Source of the DNA: Bryobacteraceae bacterium
GTDB lineage: Bacteria > Acidobacteriota > Terriglobia > Bryobacterales > Bryobacteraceae
Assembly: GCA_030039005.1 (NCBI GenBank)
Contig: JASHQT010000022.1
Location: 1 to 24,296, forward strand
Length of the DNA: 24,296 bases
Direction of reading: 5' to 3'
A model generated the notes under the pieces. It ran no database searches. It saw only the letters and a program-made list of their open reading frames with translations, and was not told the origin of the DNA. Both the position numbers and the translations under genes were made by a program. The number at the start of each line of letters is the position of its first letter. The first letter of the stretch is position 1. Below are positions 8,274 to 15,271 of this stretch, piece by piece.

Positions 8274-9532
8274 CCGATTTCCAGGAACAACTCGCCTATC
8301 TTCGCAAACGCATCGCCCGCATCGACAAGAAATATTCCCAGCCGGTCCGCAAGCACCTGGCCCCTGGTCCCCGGTCCCCGATCCCTGCTCCCGAAAACTG
8401 GCTGGATGGCGAGGAAATTTCCAACTCGCACGGCGCCCACTACCAGACCGAGCGTCTGTGGGAGCGCCATCGGCGTCACGGCAGCATCGGCATCGTGGAT
8501 CTGGAGGGGCTTTCGAGCGACCTGCTGGACCCGATTTCGAACGGCCAGATTCGCGGTGTGCCGCCGGAAAAATGGTGCTTCCTGGATACCGAGACCACCG
8601 GATTGATGGGCGGCTCGGGAACGTACGCGTTTCTAATCGGCGTCGGCCGCATCACGCCGCAGGGCTTTCGCGTGCGCCAGTTTTTCATGCGCGATTTCGG
8701 CGAAGAGCCCAGCGTCCTCGCCGCGCTCACCGAGCATTTGAAGCAATTCAAGGTGCTGATCACCTACAACGGCCGTACGTACGATCAGCCGCTGCTCGAA
8801 ACGCGCTTCCGTATGGTGCGGCAGAGTCCGCCGTTCCCCTCGCTCGAACACCTGGATCTGCTGCATGGTGCGCGGCGCCTGTGGAATTTGCGATTCGACA
8901 GTTGCCGCCTGGTGGAGCTTGAAAATCAGATCCTGGGCGTGGAGCGGCAGGGCGATCTACCCGGCGAACTGATCCCCTATGTTTATTTCGAATACGTCCG
9001 CACGCAGGAAATCTTTCGCCTAATGCCGGTGTTTCATCACAATGCGATCGACATTCTGACGCTGGCCTGCCTCACGGCGATCGTGCCGCGGGCGTTTCAT
9101 TCGCCGGACTTTCATTCACTGGACCAGGCCGAGGTCTTGCACGGCGCGGAACTGGTGGGCCTGGCGCGCTGGTGGCGGCAAGCCGAGCAGCACGAAACCG
9201 CGCTGGCGCTTTTCCGGCGGGCGCTCAACAAGAATCTTTCCGACGAGTTGTTGTTCCGCACCATGTGGGATATCGCGGCGCTCGAAAGGAAACTCGGCCG
9301 CGAGGACGCAGCGCTTCCGGTGCTCGCCGATCTGGCCGCTTCGCGCAATCCCTGGCGCGCCGCGGCCCTGGTGGAACTGGCCAAATACTATGAACGGCGC
9401 GAGCGCAATTATGCCCTCGCGCTCGAAATGACGCGCAACGCGCTGGAACTCGAACCATCTGAAGCGCTCGCCCACCGCGCCGCCCGCCTCGAAAAGCGCG
9501 TGGCGCTTCCCAAGACCTCCCGGCTCCTATGA
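8270..9532 (+). CDS. YprB-type RNase H-like exonuclease with TPR-like C-terminus
   Basis: A 420-residue cytoplasmic protein with a DEDD-type RNase H-like nuclease domain of the YprB class. The acidic motifs are visible: FLDTETTG at 104-111 (Asp106, Glu108), YNGRTYD at 166-172 (Asn167, Asp172) and HHNAIDILTL at 256-265 (Asp261). The expected reaction is two-metal 3'-5' cleavage of nucleic acid; the substrate is unknown. From about residue 295 to 415 the sequence is helical with TPR-like repeats (LALFRRALNKN, LALEMTRNALELEP). The start is the ATG at 8270, which overlaps the ABC-F stop as ATGA and has AGGA just before it; an in-frame upstream extension to 8246 lies inside the ABC-F gene. Residues 30-42 are encoded by a 7-base repeat tract. 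It ends in another ATGA overlap with the lipoprotein gene. Confidence 0.9.
   Translation: MTDFQEQLAYLRKRIARIDKKYSQPVRKHLAPGPRSPIPAPENWLDGEEISNSHGAHYQTERLWERHRRHGSIGIVDLEGLSSDLLDPISNGQIRGVPPEKWCFLDTETTGLMGGSGTYAFLIGVGRITPQGFRVRQFFMRDFGEEPSVLAALTEHLKQFKVLITYNGRTYDQPLLETRFRMVRQSPPFPSLEHLDLLHGARRLWNLRFDSCRLVELENQILGVERQGDLPGELIPYVYFEYVRTQEIFRLMPVFHHNAIDILTLACLTAIVPRAFHSPDFHSLDQAEVLHGAELVGLARWWRQAEQHETALALFRRALNKNLSDELLFRTMWDIAALERKLGREDAALPVLADLAASRNPWRAAALVELAKYYERRERNYALALEMTRNALELEPSEALAHRAARLEKRVALPKTSRLL
8357..8391 (+). repeat. In-frame 7-base tandem repeat tract 2
   Basis: Five units in register: CTGGCCC, CTGGTCC, CCGGTCC, CCGATCC and CTGCTCC. They encode the Pro-rich stretch LAPGPRSPIPAPE near the N-terminus of the exonuclease. 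The tract is 35 bases long, like tract 1, which lies about 340 bases upstream. Confidence 0.7.
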
Positions 9533-9945
9533 CGAAATTCTTCCCGATCCTGCTGGCCGCTTTGATTCTTTCCGGCTGCGCCAAGCCACCCAAGCTGGAC
9601 ATCAGCATGAGCGTCGAAAAACAAAATGCCGATCTCGTCTTAGTGAAGGTCAAGGTGACCAACACGGAGAATCACGCCACCGTGCCGATCGCAGTCGAAG
9701 TGACGGGGCAGGCCGAAAACGACGGCCACTGGGGCAAGCCCTCCACGCTGCTGCATCCGGCGGCGTTCGTTCTGAACCGGAAGGAGCAGCGCGAGATCAC
9801 CGAGTTCTGGCGGGTTCCGGCCCAGGCCGCGCGCACCACTCTCACCGTAAAAGAACAGGAAAATGGAAATCTGCTAAAAACATTGCGGACGGAAAAGGTA
9901 TTTGTGTCCGATGCCGCGCCAGCCGCGCCTACAACAAAGCCGTGA
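9529..9945 (+). CDS. Small lipoprotein of unknown function
   Basis: A 138-residue protein with a lipoprotein signal: hydrophobic residues 4-14 and the lipobox LSGC with Cys17 as the lipidated residue. The mature part begins AKPPKLDISMSVEKQ and has alternating beta-like sequence (DLVLVKVKVTNTEN, TTLTVKEQENG), consistent with an immunoglobulin-like or similar beta-sandwich domain. It ends in an Ala/Pro/Thr-rich tail. I do not recognise the family. The ATG overlaps the exonuclease stop (ATGA), so it is likely the last gene of the run starting at 6369. Its last 17 bases overlap the convergent alanine dehydrogenase gene, so the mRNA ends are complementary there. Confidence 0.8.
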   Translation: MTKFFPILLAALILSGCAKPPKLDISMSVEKQNADLVLVKVKVTNTENHATVPIAVEVTGQAENDGHWGKPSTLLHPAAFVLNRKEQREITEFWRVPAQAARTTLTVKEQENGNLLKTLRTEKVFVSDAAPAAPTTKP

Positions 9946-11041
9946 GATCGGACCACGCCCGCCCCTGCGACTCCGCTACGCCCGCGTGCGTGATTTTCCC
10001 GGCGTAGGTGTTCACGCCCACGCGAATGGCCGCGTTGTCGCGGCAGGCTTGCTCCAGTCCTTTGGCGCACAACTCGGCTAAATAGGGGAATGTGGCGTTG
10101 GTGAGCCCGTAGGTGGAGGTGTGCGGCACCGCGGCCGGCATGTTCGACACGCAATAATGCAGCACGCCATCGACGAAATAGATGGGATCCGTGTGGGTAG
10201 TGGCGTGCGAGGTCTCAAAGCAGCCGCCCTGGTCGATCGCGACATCCACCATCACCGCGCCTGGCTTCATGCCCTTCAGCATGTCATGGCGCACCAGCTT
10301 GGGCGCCGACGCGCCCGGGATCAACACGGCGCCGATCACCAGGTCGGCCGTGTGTACCGCTTCCCGGATGGTGTGAGTGTTGGAGGCGAGCGTCACCACC
10401 TTGTTGCTGTAGATGTCGTCGAGCACGCGCAGCCGCTCCAGATTGCGGTCGATGATCGTGACATAAGCGCCCAGACCGACGGCCATTTTGGCCGCGTTAT
10501 GCCCCACCACGCCGCCACCCAGGATCACGACGTTCGCTGGAGCGACGCCCGGTACGCCGCCGACCAAAATTCCTCGTCCGCCATTGGGCCGCTCGAGATA
10601 GACTGCACCGATCTGGACCGCCAGCCGTCCGGCCACTTCGCTCATCGGCGTGAGCAGCGGCAGAGAGCCGTCGGACTCGCGGATGGTTTCATAGCCTACC
10701 GCGTTGACCTTGGCGTCCAGCAGCTTGCACGTGAGCTCGGGCAGCGGCGCCAGATGCAGATATGTGAACAGGATCAGGCCCGGGCGGAAGTACGCGTATT
10801 CGGAGGGCTGCGGCTCCTTGACCTTGATGACCAGATCGGCCTTGCTCCAAACCTCGGCGGCGCTGGAAAGAATTTCCGCCCCGGCGTCGGCGTACTCGCG
10901 ATCGGGAATCGAGCTTCCCGCGCCGGCCTGCGTCTCCACCAATACACGGTGCCCCGATTCTCGCAACGCCGTTACACCGCTCGGCACCAAGCCGACACGC
11001 GTTTCGTGATCTTTGATTTCTTTCGCGACGCCGACGATCAT
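9929..11041 (-). CDS. ald: Alanine dehydrogenase
   Basis: NAD-dependent L-alanine dehydrogenase, interconverting alanine with pyruvate and ammonium in the cytoplasm. At 370 residues it has the standard length. The expected catalytic residues are all present at canonical positions: Arg15, Lys75 (KVKEP), His96 (YLHLAPL) and Asp270. The NAD-binding glycine motif GGGVVG is at 175-180, with Asp198 (IIDRN) placed to bind the adenosine ribose. The C-terminal signature region, with NMPAAVPHTSTYGL, is intact. The ATG at 11041 overlaps the stop of the upstream peptidoglycan-binding protein gene (ATGA arrangement), so translation is coupled. The 3' end overlaps the lipoprotein gene by 17 bases. A role in nitrogen and carbon balance, or in supplying alanine for the wall, is plausible. 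Confidence 0.97.
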   Translation of the reverse strand: MIVGVAKEIKDHETRVGLVPSGVTALRESGHRVLVETQAGAGSSIPDREYADAGAEILSSAAEVWSKADLVIKVKEPQPSEYAYFRPGLILFTYLHLAPLPELTCKLLDAKVNAVGYETIRESDGSLPLLTPMSEVAGRLAVQIGAVYLERPNGGRGILVGGVPGVAPANVVILGGGVVGHNAAKMAVGLGAYVTIIDRNLERLRVLDDIYSNKVVTLASNTHTIREAVHTADLVIGAVLIPGASAPKLVRHDMLKGMKPGAVMVDVAIDQGGCFETSHATTHTDPIYFVDGVLHYCVSNMPAAVPHTSTYGLTNATFPYLAELCAKGLEQACRDNAAIRVGVNTYAGKITHAGVAESQGRAWSDLTALL

Positions 11042-11643
11042 TGCTGGGACGTGCTGGGCGAGGCGCCAGGCGAGGCCACCGGAGGGGCGGGCGCGGAGGA
11101 CGGCGGTGCAACGGCGCCAGGCCCTTGGGGAACGGCCTGCGAACCAGCGGGCGGAGCACCTGACGGCCCCGGGTCGGATTTGGATGCGGTCAGGCGTTTC
11201 GGCCCCAGACCAAGGGCGATGAGCGATAGCGAGCCGATCTTGCCGTCAGGCATGAGGTTCTGATCGGCCTGAAAGCGCTTGAGCGCGTCGATGGAGTCCG
11301 GGCCCCACGCGCCGTTCAGTTCGCCGTGAAAGTAGCCCTTGCTCGCGAGCGCCTGCTGGATTTCCTGGTAACGCTCGGGCGTGGGTGTCATTTGGTAATG
11401 CACGCTGGCGCGCGTCTTTTTTCCGCGCCGGGTGTACTTGGAAGCTCGCGGCGCCTGGGTGGCCTTGGGCGACCGCAAGCGGGTGCCCTTGGAAGCGGGC
11501 GCCGCATGCGGGGCACGGCTGGCATGGGTGGGGGCGCTGGGCTTGGTGCTATGGCCTTTTTTCTTGCTTTTCGGCGTCGTCGCGGCCGACAGGGAAAGCG
11601 CCATCGCGGTGAGCGCCACAAGCGGAAGAATTACTTTATGCAC
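11038..11643 (-). CDS. Secreted peptidoglycan-binding domain protein
   Basis: A 201-residue exported protein. The signal peptide covers about 1-21 (VILPLVALTAMALSLSAA). A basic, low-complexity Lys/Ser/Pro/Ala linker spans about 22-82. A compact helical domain of the PG_binding_1 type follows at about 90-147, with the usual pattern of helix, LASKGYF, GELNGAWG and IDALKRFQADQ. The tail from 155 is Pro/Ala/Gly/Ser-rich. There is no catalytic domain, so it probably anchors to the wall or acts as an adaptor. The start is GTG at 11643, preceded by GGAG four bases upstream; the nearby ATG is out of frame and stops at once. Its stop is shared with the alanine dehydrogenase start, a pairing that could link wall binding with alanine metabolism, although this is only inference from context. 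Confidence 0.87.
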   Translation of the reverse strand: MHKVILPLVALTAMALSLSAATTPKSKKKGHSTKPSAPTHASRAPHAAPASKGTRLRSPKATQAPRASKYTRRGKKTRASVHYQMTPTPERYQEIQQALASKGYFHGELNGAWGPDSIDALKRFQADQNLMPDGKIGSLSLIALGLGPKRLTASKSDPGPSGAPPAGSQAVPQGPGAVAPPSSAPAPPVASPGASPSTSQQ

Positions 11644-11685
11644 GTAACTCCATTGTAAAACGGCCGGGTCGTCGTAAAAACGTCC

Positions 11686-12174
11686 CTAAAGCCGCCGCGT
11701 TTCCTCGAGCGTCCGGCGGAGGACGGGGAGCATGGCTCGATCCTTGTCGCCGCCCAATTCTTCCTTGATCGCGATCAGGGTCTCCAGATCGAGGACCCGA
11801 ATGCGCAGGCCTTGGCCAATTTCCATCTCGACGGAATGAGGGAGAAGCTCTTCGTAGCCTAGGTCCCGGCCAATGGTTCCCAGCAGGTCCAGCGGGCCAT
11901 AGCGCGTGACCAAGTTGAGATGCCCGGCGGATGCGAGATGCGACGAGTTGGGCCTCAAACGGCGCTCGGGCTGCATGCGAAAGACGGCGTCAAGAGTGGC
12001 GAGCACGGGCAGGAGGCGGTCGATATTAGCAGGATCGCGCGAATGAACAACATCAACATCGAATGTGTTCACCGGCGCTCCATTCAGCACGGCCGCTAAA
12101 CCGCCCACCAGAATGAAATCCACACCGCCGTCGCATAGCGCACCGAGCGTTGCGGCGTACTTAAGCTCTGGCAT
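11686..12174 (-). CDS. Nucleotidyltransferase-fold protein, possible toxin-antitoxin partner
   Basis: A 162-residue protein with a minimal nucleotidyltransferase (polymerase-beta superfamily) core. The motif VGGLAAVLNG has the Gly-Gly at 24-25, and FDVDVV gives Asp39 and Asp41 as metal ligands. A third acid lies in GPLDLLG (Asp96). The C-terminal part has RVLDLETLIAIKEELGGDKD, a helix typical of AbiEii-like and related stand-alone nucleotidyltransferases. Such enzymes move NMP onto tRNA or protein in type IV and type VII systems; which applies here is unknown. Its ATG overlaps the end of a 54-residue upstream gene by 14 bases. It is the last gene of a three-gene unit with the cupin. The fold assignment is fairly sure; the toxin or antitoxin role is inference. 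Confidence 0.82.
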   Translation of the reverse strand: MPELKYAATLGALCDGGVDFILVGGLAAVLNGAPVNTFDVDVVHSRDPANIDRLLPVLATLDAVFRMQPERRLRPNSSHLASAGHLNLVTRYGPLDLLGTIGRDLGYEELLPHSVEMEIGQGLRIRVLDLETLIAIKEELGGDKDRAMLPVLRRTLEETRRL

Positions 12175-12325
12175 TGCGCTCGCGAATCGCGAGAATTTCG
12201 CTCGCGCTATCTTCGGCGAGTTGCAGACGCTCGGCCGGCGTCAGCGACAGAAACCAGCGGATCAGCGTCAAATCCACGCCGTCGGGACTGTAATCGGTCA
12301 GGCCGCTCAGATCCTCTACGGACAT
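12161..12325 (-). CDS. Small 54-residue protein paired with nucleotidyltransferase
   Basis: A short gene between the cupin and the nucleotidyltransferase. It begins MSVEDLSG and runs through GVDLTLIRWFLSLTP and AERLQLAEDSASEIL to a basic end. It is acidic and predicted mainly helical, with an LTPAERL turn. The ATG at 12325 has GGAG three bases upstream and lies 9 bases after the cupin stop. The stop TAA at 12161-12163 lies inside the nucleotidyltransferase gene, giving a 14-base overlap. I recall similar small proteins carrying a GVDLTLIRW/LTPxERL pattern upstream of nucleotidyltransferases in other bacteria, which supports it being real. Its function is unknown; a partner or inhibitor of the enzyme is the natural guess. 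Confidence 0.72.
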   Translation of the reverse strand: MSVEDLSGLTDYSPDGVDLTLIRWFLSLTPAERLQLAEDSASEILAIRERNARA

Positions 12326-12334
12326 GACTCCGAT

Positions 12335-12754
12335 TCACTTGTGAACGGGCGTGGCGTCGTATTCTTCGTCGGTGACCACGTCGCCCCAAGTAATGGCGCC
12401 GCGCGTCACGTTGAACTGCGTTCCGCCTTCGTGCGGCGCCGCTCCGTGCCAGTGCATTACGCCCGGCGGGCAGAAATGCGTTTCACCGGCATGCATTTCC
12501 ACCACCGGTCCGCCCTTTTCCTGATACAACACGACGCCATCCACCACCAAAATGATCTGCCCGCCCGCATGGCTGTGCCATTTCGTTCGCGCGCCCGGTC
12601 CAAAATAAAACTTCACGATGGTGCCGTCCGCGCCCTCCTTAATGGGCTTCACTTCCCCACCCGTGAAATTCGGACTCGGCTTTTCCTGCGAGTACGCGAA
12701 GACGCAAGCGGCCAACAGCACCGCGAGTTTCAGATTCCGTGTGATGGCATGCAT
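12335..12754 (-). CDS. Exported cupin, hydroxynitrile-lyase-like
   Basis: A 139-residue single-domain cupin with a signal peptide (hydrophobic LKLAVLLAACVFAYS, likely cut near residue 22). The metal-binding first motif GARTKWHSHAGGQ has His60, His62 and Gln66. The second motif PPGVMHWHGAAPH has His101 and His103. The combination of GARTxWHxHxxGQ, a Gly-rich turn, HWHGAAP and a VTDEEY ending closely resembles the manganese cupin hydroxynitrile lyase described from the acidobacterium Granulicella tundricola. That comparison is from memory. The natural role of that group is uncertain, and this one is exported, unlike the described enzyme. The ATG at 12754 has AAGGAA about nine bases upstream. 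It heads the unit containing the small protein and the nucleotidyltransferase. Confidence 0.88.
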   Translation of the reverse strand: MHAITRNLKLAVLLAACVFAYSQEKPSPNFTGGEVKPIKEGADGTIVKFYFGPGARTKWHSHAGGQIILVVDGVVLYQEKGGPVVEMHAGETHFCPPGVMHWHGAAPHEGGTQFNVTRGAITWGDVVTDEEYDATPVHK

Positions 12755-12825
12755 GGAAGCGATTCCTTATTCCAGGGCAAAGGATATCACATCCTTCGGA
12801 CGGATCTTTCGCCAATCGCGCGGTT

Positions 12826-13923
12826 TCAGGCTGCCATCACTTCCGTGAGCACCCGGCGGAATTTTTCCATTTCCGCGTCCGTGCCGATGGACACGCGAAT
12901 CATGTGATTCAGCGCCGGGAACGGGCGGCCGATCGCCACGCCCTTGGCGAGCATCGCGACTTGCATTTGTCTTGCGTCGCGGCCGGTTTCGATCATGACG
13001 AAATTGGCCTGCGGCGGAATGAAGCCGATCTTGCGCTGCGTGAGCCAGGCGCACAGCTCGTCGCGTGTGTGCACAATCTTGGCCTTGCGCTCCTCGAGCA
13101 GCTTCGGCCCTAGCTCGAGCGCCGCCAGAACCGCGCGTACGCTGACGATGCTGATGACGTTGTTGCGGTACGGTGTCATGCGCTGGATCAATTCCGGCGG
13201 CGCGGCCGCGTACCCGACGCGCAGCCCCGCCATGCCGTAGATCTTCGAGAACGTTCGCGCCACGATGACGTTCTTGCCTTCCTTCACGTACTGAAACGCG
13301 CTGGACGCTTCGGGTGATGTCGCGTAGTGCAGGTACGCTTCGTCCACTAGCACGTAGGTGTTGGGGGGAAGATTCGCTACCAGCCACGCCATGTCGTCGC
13401 TTGACGTGATGGCGGAGGTCGGATTGTTGGGGTTGCAGACGTAGATCAAGCCGCCGCCGGCCTTCTTGGCTTCAGCCGCCAGGCGCCGCACGTCGGCGCC
13501 AAAATTGGAACTGAGCGGCGTCTCGATCACCGGAATGCCCTTGTCTTTGGCCAGCTCAGGAGCGGCCTCGTAAGTTGGCTGCGGCGTAATGAACGGCATC
13601 GTGGGCGAAGTAAAAGCCTCCAGCGCCGCGTGAAGAATCTCGCTCGATCCCGCGCCCACTAGAATCTGATTCGCATCCAGCCCCTGGCTGGCCGCGAGCG
13701 CCGCATAGAAAGCGGGAAACTCCTGGTAGTGATACCGGTTGGAGGTCCCGATCACCTGCGCCATGGCCTCGATAGAAGCCTGGGGCGGGCCTTCCGGGAA
13801 TTCGTTTCCATTGATCCAAACGGTGCCGGGCGGTGCGACGCCCGGAACGGCGGCGCGTTGTGCGAACGCGGCCTCGGTGAGGCCGGCCGCGATCATTCCC
13901 GCAAAGGCTCGTCGAGTAAGCAT
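12826..13923 (-). CDS. HisC-like PLP aminotransferase with twin-arginine signal
   Basis: A 365-residue fold-type I aminotransferase of the histidinol-phosphate aminotransferase (HisC) class. Key motifs: NPNNPT at 164-169, Asp194 in VLVDEAY, the PLP lysine Lys227 in TFSKIYGMAGLR, and the substrate-carboxylate Arg343 in IRVSIGT. The N-terminus is MLTRRAFAGMIAAGLTEAAF followed by AQRA, a twin-arginine-style signal with cleavage expected near residue 21. Tat export fits a cofactor-bound enzyme that folds before transport. The frame is open upstream to 14103, but a strong AAGGGGG ribosome site at 13930-13936 sits six bases before the ATG at 13923 and fixes the start. No other histidine-biosynthesis gene is near. 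The physiological substrate outside the cytoplasm is unknown. Confidence 0.92.
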   Translation of the reverse strand: MLTRRAFAGMIAAGLTEAAFAQRAAVPGVAPPGTVWINGNEFPEGPPQASIEAMAQVIGTSNRYHYQEFPAFYAALAASQGLDANQILVGAGSSEILHAALEAFTSPTMPFITPQPTYEAAPELAKDKGIPVIETPLSSNFGADVRRLAAEAKKAGGGLIYVCNPNNPTSAITSSDDMAWLVANLPPNTYVLVDEAYLHYATSPEASSAFQYVKEGKNVIVARTFSKIYGMAGLRVGYAAAPPELIQRMTPYRNNVISIVSVRAVLAALELGPKLLEERKAKIVHTRDELCAWLTQRKIGFIPPQANFVMIETGRDARQMQVAMLAKGVAIGRPFPALNHMIRVSIGTDAEMEKFRRVLTEVMAA

Positions 13924-14101
13924 GATATTCCCCCTTAGCTGAATGTTTTGCGAAATGCGCAGAACGACGGGGCTGCTCGATGTGGACGGGAAGGGAGCGA
14001 GGTGGATCGGCCTTGGATCTGGGACGCACCCGAAACGCGCGGTGCGGCGTCTCTTGGAGGCCAGAATAGCACAAGCTAGGCACGCTACCCTGAAATCGAC
14101 C
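13924..14101. other. Intergenic region between divergent genes
   Basis: These 178 bases separate the aminotransferase from the diadenylate cyclase gene and must hold both promoters. Apart from the aminotransferase ribosome site I see no confident -35/-10 pair, operator or hairpin. The open frames that cross it lack coding character and would add non-homologous N-termini to both neighbours. Confidence 0.5.
13930..13936 (-). promoter_or_regulatory. Ribosome-binding site that fixes the aminotransferase start
   Basis: AAGGGGG on the minus strand, six bases before the ATG at 13921-13923. It decides between this start, which gives a twin-arginine signal, and an upstream in-frame ATG 60 codons earlier that would hide the signal. 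Confidence 0.75.
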
Positions 14102-15265
14102 ATGCTCCCCGGAATCCGATGGCAAAGTCTGGCGGATTATCTTTTCGTGGCCGTTGCCTTCTATTGGTTGTTACGCTGGGCGCGGTCCGCTCGCGCGATG
14201 CGCATCGCGCTGGGCGTCGTCGCGCTGCACGCCTTGGCGCTGCTGGCGCGGCGTTTGGACATCGTGGTGGCGAGCTGGATCCTCGACGCCGCGGCGGTGC
14301 TCGCCATCCTGGTCCTGTTGCTGGTCTTCCAGCCCGAGCTGCGCCGAGCCTTCATGCGCATGGACACCGCGGTCCGAAACTGGCCTCGGCGCCCCGCCAT
14401 GGGTCCCACAGCCAGCGGCGTAGTGGCCAACGCCGCATTCGTGCTCGAGCGTAGCGGCCTGGGCGCTCTGATCGTCATCACCCGCAAGGACGCCATCGGC
14501 GAGCTGCTCGAAGGGGGCATCGCCCTCGGCGCGGCGATCTCCTCCGAATTGCTGGAGGCCATCTTTCAAAAGGTGTCACCACTTCACGACGGCGCAGCCA
14601 TTATCGAAGGCGGGCGGCTGGTGAAAGCCAACGTCGTGCTCCCGCTCACGCACCGCGACGACGTGCCGGTGTTCTACGGAACGCGGCATCGCGCCGCACT
14701 CGGTCTGGCCGAAAGGTGCGACGCGCTCGTAGTCGCGGTTTCCGAGGAGCGTGGCGAGGTCTCGCTGATGGACGGCCGCAAGACCTACCGTTTTCCCGAT
14801 CCAAAATCCTTGGCTCTCAAGCTGGAAGGTTTGTCCAGCCCCGCGAACGTCGATCTGAAATCCCGCTTGCGCCGCATGGTCACCACCAATCTCGGGCTCA
14901 AGGCCGCGGCGCTCACCCTGGCGGGCGTCATTTGGGCCATGTCGTTTCTGGCTTCCGGCACTACCATTCGCACCATCAGCGTACCGATCGAATTCAGCAA
15001 CGTGCCCGCGGGCATGCAAGTCACTTCCCAGTCCGCCGACGCGCTCGAAGTCCAGGTTCGTGGAAGCTCATGGATCATGGACTCGGTGAGTCTGGGCCCC
15101 TTGGTGGGAAACTTCAATTTGACCAATTTTTCTCCGGGCTGGCACAGCCTGCGCTTCAACCCGCAATCGCTCGACCTGCCGCCCGGTGTCGCGGTCGACC
15201 AGGTGACGCCGGAGAACGTTCGCATCCAGGTGGAGAACCTGAGAACCCAGCACGCGCAGAAATGA
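14102..15265 (+). CDS. cdaA: Diadenylate cyclase (CdaA type) fused to YbbR/CdaR-like domain
   Basis: A 387-residue membrane enzyme expected to make cyclic di-AMP from two ATP. Hydrophobic segments near 10-25, 33-50 and 56-77 end in VFQPELRRAF, as in CdaA. The DAC domain spans about 105-235, with the catalytic LHDGAAII (Asp163-Gly-Ala) and the ATP-binding TRHRAALG (Arg195-His-Arg). A fourth hydrophobic segment at 265-283 leads into a single YbbR-like repeat at about 290-380, which would lie outside the membrane. In Bacillus-type genomes the cyclase and its YbbR regulator are separate adjacent genes followed by glmM; here they form one chain and no glmM follows. The ATG at 14102 starts the chain right before the first membrane segment; the ribosome site is weak. 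It converges on TIGR03435 with 6 bases between. Confidence 0.93.
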   Translation: MLPGIRWQSLADYLFVAVAFYWLLRWARSARAMRIALGVVALHALALLARRLDIVVASWILDAAAVLAILVLLLVFQPELRRAFMRMDTAVRNWPRRPAMGPTASGVVANAAFVLERSGLGALIVITRKDAIGELLEGGIALGAAISSELLEAIFQKVSPLHDGAAIIEGGRLVKANVVLPLTHRDDVPVFYGTRHRAALGLAERCDALVVAVSEERGEVSLMDGRKTYRFPDPKSLALKLEGLSSPANVDLKSRLRRMVTTNLGLKAAALTLAGVIWAMSFLASGTTIRTISVPIEFSNVPAGMQVTSQSADALEVQVRGSSWIMDSVSLGPLVGNFNLTNFSPGWHSLRFNPQSLDLPPGVAVDQVTPENVRIQVENLRTQHAQK

Positions 15266-15271
15266 GCCCGG

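Noticed and set aside
10121..11263. 380-codon open frame on the plus strand
   Set aside because: It is antisense to alanine dehydrogenase with all catalytic residues; the translation has no recognisable domain.
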